This document shows, piece after piece, positions 11,655-20,475 of a DNA stretch of 64,000 nucleotides (its first letter is position 1; the number at the start of each line of letters is the position of its first letter). The stretch comes from Arsenophonus sp046530785. GTDB taxonomy: Bacteria; Pseudomonadota; Gammaproteobacteria; Enterobacterales; Enterobacteriaceae. Location: assembly GCA_046530785.1 (NCBI GenBank), contig JBHEQT010000005.1, positions 1 to 64,000 of the forward strand, in the 5' to 3' direction. The position numbers were made by a program, and so were the translations under genes. Below the pieces are notes generated by a model, which had not been told where the DNA came from, did not search any database, and saw only the letters and a program-made list of their open reading frames with translations.

Positions 11655-13295
11655 TTATTTTTTTTTACGATTGTGTAAACCACGTTTTTCTAATCCACGA
11701 TAAATAATTTGTTGCTGGATAATCGTTACTAGGTTACTTACTATATAATATAAAACTAAACCTGAAGGAAACCACAAGAAAAATACAGTAAAAATAACAG
11801 GCATATATCTCATAATCTTTTGTTGTATAGGATCAGTTACTGTCGTTGGAGACATTTTCTGAATAATATACATTGTTAAACCCATTAACAACGGTAAAAT
11901 ATAATATGGATCTTTATCTGATAAATCTTGGATCCAACCAATAAATGGAGCATGACGTAGCTCAACAGAACCTATTAACATATAATATAAAGCAAGGAAA
12001 ATAGGCATCTGAATTAATAAAGGAAGACATCCACCTAATGGATTTACTTTTTCTTCTTTATAAAGAATCATCATTTCTTGGCTTATACGTTGTTTATCAT
12101 CACCAATCCGTTCTTTTATTGCTAAAAGTTTAGGTTGTAATAGACGTATTTTTGCCATTGAAGTATATTGTACTTTTGTTAAAGGATACATAATTCCCCG
12201 AAGAATAAAAGTAATAACAATGATAGAAAATCCCCAATTACAAATAAAACTATAAATAAATTTCAATAATTTAAATAACGGTTGAGAAATAAACCAAAGC
12301 CAACCATAATCAACAGTTAAATCTAAATAAGGTGTAAGTTCTGCCATTTCTGATTGTAATTCAGTACCTATCCACAACGTTGAAAAATATTTTTTTTTAC
12401 TATTAGCTTCTACTATTATCGGGGAACTCTTATAACCAATAATAGCAATATTTTTATCTGAATGGATTGTATAGAAGGTATTTTGATTGTGATAAGTAGG
12501 AATCCATGCTGTAGCAAAGTATTGCTGTAACATTGCTACCCAACCACTTTTAGTATTAACGTTCAAATCATTATTAGTAATTTCACTGAAACTATATTTT
12601 TTATAATTTTCTTTATCAGAAGAATACGCTGCACCACGATATGTATGTAAAATGAAATTATTACTTGTAGTATCACGTTCTTTTGGTAGATCTATAGTCT
12701 GTTTTAATTGACCAAAAAAAACTACTGTCAATGGTTTTAAACTATTGTTGTCAATATTGTATTCTACAGATACACTATATTTACTACGTTTTAATATGTA
12801 TTTTTTTTGATAAACCACACCATCCTTACCAATAAAGGTAAGAGGAACACATAGTTCATCTTTTCCATCTTGCAAAACGTAATTTGTTGAAGTTGAGAAA
12901 TATAAAGGACGAAACCCATTATTGTAAACAGGGTTATCTGGACCATCCTGACCGATTAAGCCGCTCTGCGCTTGATAAATAAAATCTTTAGTAGTTTCCA
13001 ATAAACGAAATGGACTAGATGAGTGTAATCTTTTACTATAATGCAAAAGATAAGCCTCATAAATATCTCCACCTCGTGTATTAACTCGTAATTCAAGAAC
13101 ATCCGTTTTTATTTTAATAAATTTATCTTTTTCATTAATTAAATTAGCTTGATCATCAAGACTTAAAATATTCATTTGGTTTACAATTTGGTCATTCTTT
13201 GTAATAGTTTGTATCTTATCACTTTCCCATATCTTCCAAATTAAAAAAGAAAAAAATAGCAAAGCTATGAATAAAAGATTGCGTTGCGAATTCAT
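11655..13295 (-). CDS. yidC: Membrane protein insertase YidC
   Basis: YidC inserts and folds inner-membrane proteins, alone or with SecYEG; Fo subunits a and c, encoded at 39989-40813 and 39697-39936, are known clients in E. coli. The 546 residues (E. coli 548) comprise an N-terminal anchor starting MNSQRNLLFIALLFFSFLIW, a large periplasmic beta domain, and the conserved C-terminal membrane core with NPLGGCLPLLIQMPIFLALY and the final helices before a basic tail (KKRGLHNRKKK-like). The start is two bases from the yidD stop, so the genes are probably co-transcribed and perhaps translationally coupled. Nothing in the reading frame looks broken. Identification is certain. Confidence 0.98.
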   Translation of the reverse strand: MNSQRNLLFIALLFFSFLIWKIWESDKIQTITKNDQIVNQMNILSLDDQANLINEKDKFIKIKTDVLELRVNTRGGDIYEAYLLHYSKRLHSSSPFRLLETTKDFIYQAQSGLIGQDGPDNPVYNNGFRPLYFSTSTNYVLQDGKDELCVPLTFIGKDGVVYQKKYILKRSKYSVSVEYNIDNNSLKPLTVVFFGQLKQTIDLPKERDTTSNNFILHTYRGAAYSSDKENYKKYSFSEITNNDLNVNTKSGWVAMLQQYFATAWIPTYHNQNTFYTIHSDKNIAIIGYKSSPIIVEANSKKKYFSTLWIGTELQSEMAELTPYLDLTVDYGWLWFISQPLFKLLKFIYSFICNWGFSIIVITFILRGIMYPLTKVQYTSMAKIRLLQPKLLAIKERIGDDKQRISQEMMILYKEEKVNPLGGCLPLLIQMPIFLALYYMLIGSVELRHAPFIGWIQDLSDKDPYYILPLLMGLTMYIIQKMSPTTVTDPIQQKIMRYMPVIFTVFFLWFPSGLVLYYIVSNLVTIIQQQIIYRGLEKRGLHNRKKK

Positions 13296-13297
13296 TA

Positions 13298-13558
13298 TTA
13301 ATATTCTCTATTATCCTTATTCTTTATAGGTAGAACAGGATCGTCTCCACCCTTATGTAAAGGATGACATTTTAATAAGCGCCGAATTATTAACCAACCT
13401 CCTTTTATCATTCCAAATCGATATAATACTTCGATTGCATATTGTGAGCAAGTTGGATTAAAACGGCAGCGAGGTCTTAATAACGGCGTTATTATCAATT
13501 GATAACCTTTTATCACTAAAATTAAAATCCTCGCGCCAAACGACAGTGACGATGCCAT
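13298..13558 (-). CDS. yidD: Membrane protein insertion efficiency factor YidD
   Basis: YidD is a small membrane-associated protein implicated in helping YidC-dependent insertion. Its 86 residues (E. coli 85) include the family signature PTCSQYAIEVLYRFG and KCHPLHKGGDDPVLP with the conserved cysteines. The 5' end overlaps the 3' end of rnpA by 37 bases, the same kind of overlap seen in E. coli. That supports the chosen ATG and suggests translation coupled to rnpA. Confidence 0.96.
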   Translation of the reverse strand: MASSLSFGARILILVIKGYQLIITPLLRPRCRFNPTCSQYAIEVLYRFGMIKGGWLIIRRLLKCHPLHKGGDDPVLPIKNKDNREY

Positions 13559-13875
13559 AATTTTCCTAATATTTTGATAATTTCTTGATTATTTAAATTA
13601 TCAACCCCTTTTTTTACTAAAATCACAAAATCCATCGAAGGAAACTCCTTCTGATGTAAACGAAAATATTCTCTCGTTAGTCTCTTAATACGATTTCTTT
13701 CATGAGCTCGTTTAACATTTTTTTTTGCGATAGTAAGACCAATACGCGGATATCTCAGCTCATTAAAGCGACCAAGAATAGTGATTTCTGGAGAACTCAC
13801 CCGTTGTGGTTGCTGAAAGACATAATCAAAATACTTTGGAGTTAATAATCTCAACTCTCTAGGAAAAGCAAACAT
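13522..13875 (-). CDS. rnpA: Ribonuclease P protein component
   Basis: RnpA is the basic protein subunit of RNase P, which matures tRNA 5' ends together with the RNA encoded by rnpB (not in this window). It has 117 residues against 119 in E. coli. The start FAFPRELRLLTP and the RNase P signature KKNVKRAHERNRIKRLTRE are clear, and the C-terminus HRHCRLARGF matches. It follows rpmH by 19 bases on the same strand, the near-universal rpmH-rnpA pair, and overlaps yidD. Confidence 0.98.
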   Translation of the reverse strand: MFAFPRELRLLTPKYFDYVFQQPQRVSSPEITILGRFNELRYPRIGLTIAKKNVKRAHERNRIKRLTREYFRLHQKEFPSMDFVILVKKGVDNLNNQEIIKILGKLWHRHCRLARGF

Positions 13876-13894
13876 AATTACTTCTACAGGTTTC

Positions 13895-14038
13895 TTACTT
13901 TGAAGAAACGGTCAAACGAGTACGACCTTTAGCACGACGATGAGCTAAAATTTGACGACCATTTTTAGTTCTCATGCGAGCACGAAAACCATGAGAACGG
14001 TTACGCTTTAGTACGGACGGTTGAAAAGTGCGTTTCAT
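13895..14038 (-). CDS. rpmH: 50S ribosomal protein L34
   Basis: L34 is a 47-residue basic ribosomal protein. The reading begins MKRTFQPSVLKRNRSHGFRA and ends RLTVSSK; E. coli L34 has 46 residues with near-identical sequence. It is the first gene of the rpmH-rnpA-yidD-yidC-mnmE cluster, transcribed leftward. In E. coli it diverges from dnaA; here dnaA is a pseudogene 2 kb away, with a repeat copy between. Confidence 0.98.
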   Translation of the reverse strand: MKRTFQPSVLKRNRSHGFRARMRTKNGRQILAHRRAKGRTRLTVSSK

Positions 14039-14309
14039 AGTATCTTACCTAACTTAATAAATAGTTATTACTTATTCAGTAAATTCTTAAAAATGACCAG
14101 TGGATAAAAAACAATACTGATATATTTATTTTAACAAAAGAAGATATATTAAAGAGGAAAATTGTAATAAAATACTTAATATTACGCAATGCAAAAAGTA
14201 AAGCTTGTCTTTATTCTCAATACTAAGTAATACAAAATTTAAGTTTTATTCTATTTTTCTTAAAATATATTCTTCTTAACAAGAAGAAGCAACTTAAGAT
14301 TCTATCAAG

Positions 14310-15690
14310 ATAGTATTATCTGTAGTTCTAATATAAAAAGAAAACTTTTATGTAAAATAATTTCTCAAACAAAACTATTTAAATTTAAATAAAAGAATAA
14401 ATGAAATAATTAATTATGCTTCTAAAAATAAGGTTATAAGATGTATTTGAATAATGAAACTCCTTGTAGCAATAGAGATTATCTCACAGATAAAAATAGC
14501 AATAGATATTAGAAAATACTCTTACTTCATTCCATTGAAATTCTATACAAAATATATATTTGATAAATCTATAAATGAAAATAATTTATTTCCTTTCAGT
14601 AAAGAAACTGAACTAGTAGGAAAATTTTGATATACAAATTTTTCTGACTGTAATTAATAATAGATTAATCTCATGATCTCAGATAGACAAAAGTCTATCT
14701 TAAAGTAATTTAAATCCATTTACTTAAGTATCTTATTTTCAAGAAATTAATATTATCCCTCCGGATCGCCTATATAGGGCGGGGAGGAGATTCGAATTAA
14801 AATCAAACTTATTCTCAATTTTGAAAAGTTACTATAAAAAATTAAATCAAAATCCTCGTATTTATTTTTCCATAATTCGTGAAAAATTTTTTAAAAATCA
14901 AAAGAATTAGTATGGAATTTTTCTTTTTAGAAAAAAATTAACAATACTGGACGGAAGATTCTAATTCATTTCTAAAAACTAGAAAATATTAAATTTATTT
15001 TCTGTTTTTATGAAACCATCTATAATTATTAAAAGTATTTTTATTTTTTTCTAAGTAACCTTTTATTTTTCCTAGAAAATAGATTTTTCGAAAAATATAG
15101 AGAGAATATATGTTGAAAAAATTAGTTATATATTTCGATAGATTAATAATCCTGGTAATATACACAACCTCAAAATTCAGGAAATATCGTTTTTATATGA
15201 TTATGCATCATTATTATATTCAGCAAACGAAATAGAATAAAAATTAAAAATTAAAAAGAAAGTGATTAAAAATATATATTATTTTTTTTAAAAAATTAAT
15301 ATAAATCAATATTACACAGTTTTTTCTAATTAGGAATATGAATTTTTCTTAGAAAGAAAATTCTATTTAAGAATTAAAATAGAATTCCGAAAAATAAATT
15401 CTTTCTTAATAGATGAAATAGTTTGATAAATATTAATCTTTATCAAAATTTATTTATCTGGGTAAATCCCCCGCATTATTTATTCCTAGAAAAGGAGGAG
15501 TAAAAAATAAAAAAGAGTTTCTAGTTAAATTAAATAATATCCCATCGATTTTAAAAGAATGATAGATTTTAGATAACTATATAATAGCTTAAAGAAGGTT
15601 TATTTAAATTTTAGTTTTACTTTTTATTTTATATAATATTCATAAAAATAATTTTTTATAAAACAACATGAGAATGAATAAATTTTTTAC
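14310..15690 (+). repeat. Dispersed repeat copy C, in the rpmH-dnaA interval
   Basis: This is a full-length but rather diverged member of the ~1.3 kb family. Blocks shared with copies B, D and E are AACTATTTAAATTTAAATAA near 14375, GTATTTGAATAATGAAACTC near 14443, CTTTCAGTAAAGAAACTGAA near 14593, AATTTTTCTGACTGTAATTA near 14637, TCATGATCTCAGATAGAC near 14671, ATTAATCTTTATCAA near 15437, and TTATTTAAATTTTAGTTTTA near 15600. It contains a GC-rich island at 14757-14790 that the other copies lack. No frame is open. Confidence 0.6.
14757..14790. other. GC-rich island inside repeat copy C
   Basis: About two thirds of these 34 bases are G or C in surroundings that are mostly A and T. The segment begins CCCTCCGGATCGCC and ends GGGCGGGGAGGAGA, so CCTCC near its start can pair with GGAGG near its end, and GCCTA with TAGGGC inside. 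In copies B, D and E the same place reads TAATCTTT-TCTAAGATTA-like. It could be a younger insertion or a remnant of another element. Function unknown. Confidence 0.5.
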
Positions 15691-16089
15691 AAATATCCCT
15701 TAATAGATTTCATTAGAAATGAAATCTATTTCCCTAACTATTAAAAATAAAAAACAGTTGTCAACTTTGATCTAAAATTATATGTTACTAACTATTTATA
15801 TATCTCTACATAAATATATTAGCATCCTTTATTTCTTTTTATTCATTTATATATTTTTGATTTTTAAATTTTATCCTTTAGATAAAATCGCTAAAATTGT
15901 TAAAAAAGTGAAGAAATTACTCAAATTTTCCACTATAATCTTATTATATAGTGATACTGAGGATCATAAATTCTAGAGACTAGATATAGTTTATCATGAA
16001 AATTTTTGATATATTTTGATATATTAATAGTTTTATTCTTTACTCAATTCAATAATTTTTTATTCCCTTTAATTAAAAAGAAATCTATT
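15691..16089. other. Gene-free DNA upstream of the dnaA remnant
   Basis: This is the former dnaA promoter and leader region. A short open frame at 15782-15976 is hydrophobic and lysine-rich, has no Shine-Dalgarno sequence and resembles no family I know, so I treat it as chance. No recognisable DnaA-box cluster was seen. Confidence 0.4.
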
Positions 16090-17478
16090 TTGTTATTGCT
16101 ATTTTTACATCATTGTTTTGCAAAATTGCAAAATGAGTTTATCTATCACAAAATTCAAACATCTAAATATCAATCTTTCCAGAAAAAGTATTAAGTGATA
16201 ACGCATTAGCACTCTATTTTCCTAATTGATTTTTATTGCATTTAATTAGAATGTATAAATTAATAAAAATTAATATATTATTAAATTATTTTTGTAGTTC
16301 TTATGTTTCCATTTTTAAAATTTAATATTGGTAATGTAAACCGAAAATAATGGAAGAAATTTTTTATATAACAAAAAATAATTTTTTAAAGATTAATAAA
16401 TTCAATAATAAATCCTATATTGGATTAATATAAATGGTCAATTTAAAATTACCAATCGTTCAAATATGAACCCTGATCACATATTCAATAATTTTGTCGA
16501 ATATAAATCAAACTAGTAAATTGATTGAATTTTCTGTTAATTAAGTAATAGACAATTCTGATGAATTTTATAGTTTTTCTTTATGGTAGAAGCAATTAAA
16601 CATTAAATTCACCTTTATATATAGTAAGTAAAATACTCATAAATTATAAAGAAAATTTAAAAGTAGTTTGCTATGAATTCTGAACGTTTTATTTAAGATA
16701 TAATAAAGTTTATAATAAGAATACGATTGAAAATCGTAAAAATTATTATTGTTCTATAGATACATTATTAATTGATGAAATCTACAGTTTTACTAATAAA
16801 GAACGCTCTCAATAAGATCGTATGCATACGTTCAATATTTTATTCAAAGATAAAAAGAAAATCATTTTAAGCTTAGATCGAATCGATATCTCCTAATCCT
16901 AAAGAAATTGATTGGATTTAAAAGATCGACAAAAATCTTATTTTAGATGAAGATTAATTTCTTTTATTAAATTATCAGAATTGGAAGTATGAGTTATTTT
17001 TCTGATAAAAATAGAAAGAAATTTTAATATAAATTCCTAATGAAGTTTTATTTTTATTTCTAAAAATTTTGATCAAATATTCAAGAGTTAGAAAGAAGCA
17101 TTAAAAATCGTGTTATCGCTAATTCTAATTTTATCGGTCATGTAAAATTACCATTGATTTTGTTCACGAAACATTGCAAGATCTACTGTTATTAAAAATA
17201 TGATATTATAATTATTAATTATATTCAAAACCAGTTTCTGAATATTAAAAAAAATAAAATTGCTAATTTGTTATTTAAGTGATGCTCTTATTTCTATATC
17301 TGCGTCTGAGGTAAATAGTAAATAGCATTATCAAAAAACTAAAAAATGATAGTTTATCCAAAATTTTTGGATTCTTTATGAAAGATAAAATCCATACAAA
17401 TGTATTTCACATGTTTGTCGAAAAATCGAGCAATTACGGAAAGAAAATCACGACATTAAAGAGGATTTTCTAACTTAA
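16090..17478 (+). pseudogene. dnaA: Decayed dnaA, replication initiator
   Basis: The whole gene can be traced against E. coli DnaA as collinear blocks in shifting frames. HHCFAKLQNEF (16108-16140) matches QQCLARLQDEL. DNALALYFPN (16197-16226) matches DNTLALYAPN. SNMNPDHIFNNFVEYKSN (16460-16513) matches the start of domain III. DTLLIDEIYSFTNKERSQ (16759-16812) matches the Walker B region and ends in a TAA. NRVIANSNF (about 17108) and ITIDFVHETLQDLLLL (17147-17194) follow. CRKIEQLRKENHDIKEDF (17416-17469) precedes a TAA at 17476-17478. The P-loop region is not recognisable. There are many stops and frameshifts, so no DnaA can be made. Total length is close to a normal dnaA, showing decay by small changes rather than deletion. 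The position directly before dnaN is the ancestral one. Confidence 0.9.
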
Positions 17479-17503
17479 CTAGAATATTAATCATCCTGAC
17501 ACT

Positions 17504-18604
17504 ATGAAATTTACTATTGAACGTGAACAATTACTTAATCCACTCCAAAAAATCAATAGCCCACTTAGTGCGCGCCCTAGATTACCTATCTTAGGTAACT
17601 TATTATTACAAGTTACTGAAAAAAAACTTTCATTAACAAGTACAGATCTAGAAGTAGGAATGGTAGCAAAAGTAAAATTAATAGATCCAGGTGAAAATGG
17701 TTCAATTACTGTACCTTCTCGTAAATTTTTTGATATCTTGCGTAGATTACCAGATAATTCAAAAATTAAAGTCTCTACTGAAGGAAATCGTCTTCTTATA
17801 CATTCTGGTTGTACTCGCTTTTTACTTTCAACTCTTCCCTCTTCTGATTTTCCAAATATAAATAATTGGAAAAATGAAGTTGAATTTAAAGTACCTCAAA
17901 CTATGTTAAAATATCTAATTGAATCTACTCAATTTTCAATGGCATTCCAAGATGTTCGCTATTATCTTAATGGAATGCTGTTTGAAACTGAAGGTCAAGA
18001 ATTACGAACTATCGCTACCGATGGACATCGTTTATCTGTTTGTTCGCTTAACATTGATGAGGATTTACCAACTTTTTCAGCGATTGTTCCTCGAAAAGGT
18101 GTGGGGGAATTTATGCGATTACTGGATAGTAGAAACGAGTTACTTAAGTTACAGATTGGTAGTAATAATATCCAAGCCCATATTGGTAATTTTATTTTTA
18201 CTTCAAAACTTATTGATGGACGTTTTCCTGATTATCGACGTGTTTTACCTAAAAATCCAGATAAATTATTGACTGCAGATTGTCATAAATTAAAACAAGC
18301 ATTTTCACGAGCAGCAATATTATTAAATGAAAAATATCGTGGTGTTCGCCTTCATATAAGTGAAAATAAACTTAAAATTACAACAACCAATTTAGAACAA
18401 GAAGAATCAGAAGAAATTATTGATGTATATTATCAAAATTCTGTAATAGAAATTAGTTTTAATGTAAGTTATATTCTCGATATATTAAATATACTAAAAT
18501 GTGACAAGGTTAATTTTTTATTCACTGATTCAAATTCAAGTGTACAAATCCAAGATGTAACTAATAAGCGAACAACTTATGTTGTTATGCCAATACGTTT
18601 ATAA
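17504..18604 (+). CDS. dnaN: DNA polymerase III beta sliding clamp
   Basis: DnaN is the ring-shaped clamp that tethers polymerase III to DNA. Its 366 residues equal the E. coli length. It starts MKFTIEREQLLNPLQKINSP and ends YVVMPIRL, the usual C-terminus lining the peptide-binding pocket; NSSVQIQD just before fits the family. It begins 25 bases after the dead dnaA stop codon, so it has lost its usual co-transcribed partner and must rely on promoters within or upstream of the dnaA remnant. In E. coli dnaN is followed by recF and gyrB; here a repeat copy and dnaKJ intervene. The intact frame shows strong selection. Confidence 0.98.
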   Translation: MKFTIEREQLLNPLQKINSPLSARPRLPILGNLLLQVTEKKLSLTSTDLEVGMVAKVKLIDPGENGSITVPSRKFFDILRRLPDNSKIKVSTEGNRLLIHSGCTRFLLSTLPSSDFPNINNWKNEVEFKVPQTMLKYLIESTQFSMAFQDVRYYLNGMLFETEGQELRTIATDGHRLSVCSLNIDEDLPTFSAIVPRKGVGEFMRLLDSRNELLKLQIGSNNIQAHIGNFIFTSKLIDGRFPDYRRVLPKNPDKLLTADCHKLKQAFSRAAILLNEKYRGVRLHISENKLKITTTNLEQEESEEIIDVYYQNSVIEISFNVSYILDILNILKCDKVNFLFTDSNSSVQIQDVTNKRTTYVVMPIRL

Positions 18605-18724
18605 TATTAAAATTCTATGATATTTTTTGTTTACTTTATTCTAATATTTTATATTGTCAAAAATGTAAAATACAGTCAATCTTCGAAATTTCTTAAAAAC
18701 GACAATATTAATCTACTAATTATA

Positions 18725-20080
18725 TGTTACTTTTAATACTAAAAGAAAATTTCTATATAAAACACGTTTTCCGAAAAAACTATTTAATTTAAATAAAAGT
18801 ATGAATAGGATATTCGTCTCTCTCTTTAGAGAGAGTTATAGTATTTATTTGAATAATGAAATACCTTTATAGTAACTAAAAATTATCTAACAGATACAAA
18901 GAAGTAATGAATATCAAAAAATGCTCTTACTTCATTTCAGTATAATTTTATACAAAATATATATCTGATAAATCTATAAATGAAATAATTAATTTCCTTT
19001 CAGTAAAGAAACTGAACCAGCAGGGAAAAATTTTGATATGCAAATTTTTCTGAGTATAATTAACAATAAATTAGTTTCTATGAATCTCAGATAAATTTTT
19101 GTCTACTTTTCTTAAAAAAATTAAGTCCATTATTTAATAAATCTTATTTGCTTAAGAATCTAATCTTTTCTAAGATTAATGAGAAAGATGAGAGATTAAA
19201 ATTAAGCTGCTTTTTTACTCTTTCTTCTTATAAAAAGTTAATTTCACTATTCTCATATTCATTTTTATAATCTTGGAAAGGATAAGTAGAAAAAGAAACC
19301 AGAAAAATTTTTAAAAACCATGATTAGCAAATTTTTACTATTAGATTCTGATTATTTTATTAAAGTTTAGAAACACAAAATTTAAACAATATTTTCTATA
19401 ATTTTTTATTTTTTAGATTATCGTAAATAATTTCATTTCTTAAAAGTGACGTTCCAGTACTACTAAGAAATAGATTTTTCGAAAAATACAAAATATATAT
19501 AGGCAAAGAATTAGTTATGTATATCGATAGATCATAACTTTGCAATACAAATCATCAAAACGTATAATTATTAGAATGTAGTTCTATAATTATTAATTGT
19601 TTATTTATTGTTCGTAGAACGCAATAACATAGAAAGTATTAAATAAAGGAAAAAAAATAAAATGCATATATCCTAACCACATATTTCTCTAAAAAAATTA
19701 GGTATTGATCAAGTATCATAGTTTTCTTTCTAATCACAATTATTCATCTTTTTTTTTGCGAAAGAATTACTGTTTAAAGATTAAAATAAAGTTTGTAAAA
19801 CTAATTTTTTATAGTACAGATAAAATAATTCAAGAGATATCAATGATCTTTATCAACTTATATTATGTGGTAATCGTACTTTTACTCTTCATAATCAAAA
19901 GTAAAACTAGAATGTTACTAGTTAACACTAATAACACTATTTTAAAAAAAATAAAGCTTCTCATAGATAAAATCAGAAAATTTATTTAAATTTTAGTTTT
20001 ATGTTTTTATATAAAATATTATATAAAAATCATTTTTTATAAAACTAACCTTAGAATTAATAAAATTTATTATTTTATAT
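18725..20080 (+). repeat. Dispersed repeat copy D, between dnaN and dnaK
   Basis: This is a full-length member and the one most similar to copy E (long runs of near identity by eye). Blocks are TCCGAAAAAACTATTTAATT near 18770, CTCTCTCTTTAGAGAGAG near 18819, ATTTGAATAATGAAAT near 18847, CTTTCAGTAAAGAAACTGAA near 18997, TAATCTTTTCTAAGATTAAT near 19161, TTATTAAAGTTTAGAAACAC near 19358, AGATCATAACTTTGCAATAC near 19529, GATCAAGTATCATAGTTTTC near 19707, and AATGATCTTTATCAACTTAT near 19842. A 94-codon frame at 19705-19989 starts inside this repeat; it is not kept in copy E, so I regard it as chance. Confidence 0.7.
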
Positions 20081-20108
20081 TTATTAATAAATTACCTTTA
20101 TTTTAAGA

Positions 20109-20142
20109 AAATTTCTTTTCTTAGTTATAAGAAAAGAAATTT
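20109..20142. repeat. Inverted repeat, 14-base arms, upstream of dnaK
   Basis: AAATTTCTTTTCTT (20109-20122) and AAGAAAAGAAATTT (20129-20142) are exact reverse complements around a 6-base loop. No T run follows. It sits just right of repeat copy D. Role unknown. Confidence 0.6.
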
Positions 20143-20339
20143 ATTATTTATATTCCATCAAATCGCTGTCATAACAAAAATTATTAAATCTAATGAAAAT
20201 GTAGATTGATAATTTTATTTGAACTCATGCATTGTTCTAAATATTATTAAATATAATTTCTATGATAGTTTTTTGTTAAAAATTTTTCACTTTATATAAT
20301 TATCAATTTGCGATATTGATTATTATCAATAATATGCAA

Positions 20340-20382
20340 TCTATTAATTTATCACAAAGTAATAAATTAATAGATTTTTTTT
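20340..20382 (+). terminator. Intrinsic terminator-like hairpin upstream of dnaK
   Basis: TCTATTAATTTAT (20340-20352) pairs with ATAAATTAATAGA (20362-20374) across a 9-base loop and is followed at once by eight T (20375-20382). The stem is AT-only, hence weak. It lies just before the heat-shock promoter and could insulate dnaK from transcription entering from dnaN. Confidence 0.5.
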
Positions 20383-20400
20383 GAAGTAATGGGAAAATCC

Positions 20401-20428
20401 CTTGAAAAAAGTTTATTGAGCCTCATAT
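20401..20428 (+). promoter_or_regulatory. Sigma-32 (heat shock) type promoter of dnaKJ
   Basis: CTTGAAA at 20401-20407 matches the sigma-32 -35 element exactly. CCTCATAT at 20421-20428 resembles the CCCCATNT -10 element, and the 13-base spacing lies in the accepted range. A GGAGG at 20463-20467 precedes the dnaK ATG. This suggests heat-shock style control of dnaK is retained, provided rpoH exists elsewhere in the genome. Confidence 0.7.
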
Positions 20429-20475
20429 AGGTTGTAATTAGATTGGTTAAGAATTTCCCTTTGGAGGCAGTTTAG

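Noticed and set aside
14781..14797. GGAGATTCGAA-like string reminiscent of a tRNA T-loop
   Set aside because: No acceptor stem, anticodon arm or D arm could be built around it; no tRNA gene was found in the window.
15782..15976. 64-codon open frame upstream of the dnaA remnant
   Set aside because: Composition is only Ile, Leu, Phe, Lys and Tyr as expected from AT-rich noise, there is no Shine-Dalgarno sequence, and it resembles no family.
16006..16194. 62-codon open frame
   Set aside because: Its second half is the N-terminal remnant of dnaA in one of its frames; it is not a gene of its own.
19705..19989. 94-codon open frame between dnaN and dnaK
   Set aside because: It lies inside repeat copy D and the frame is broken in the closely similar copy E, so it is not conserved as protein.
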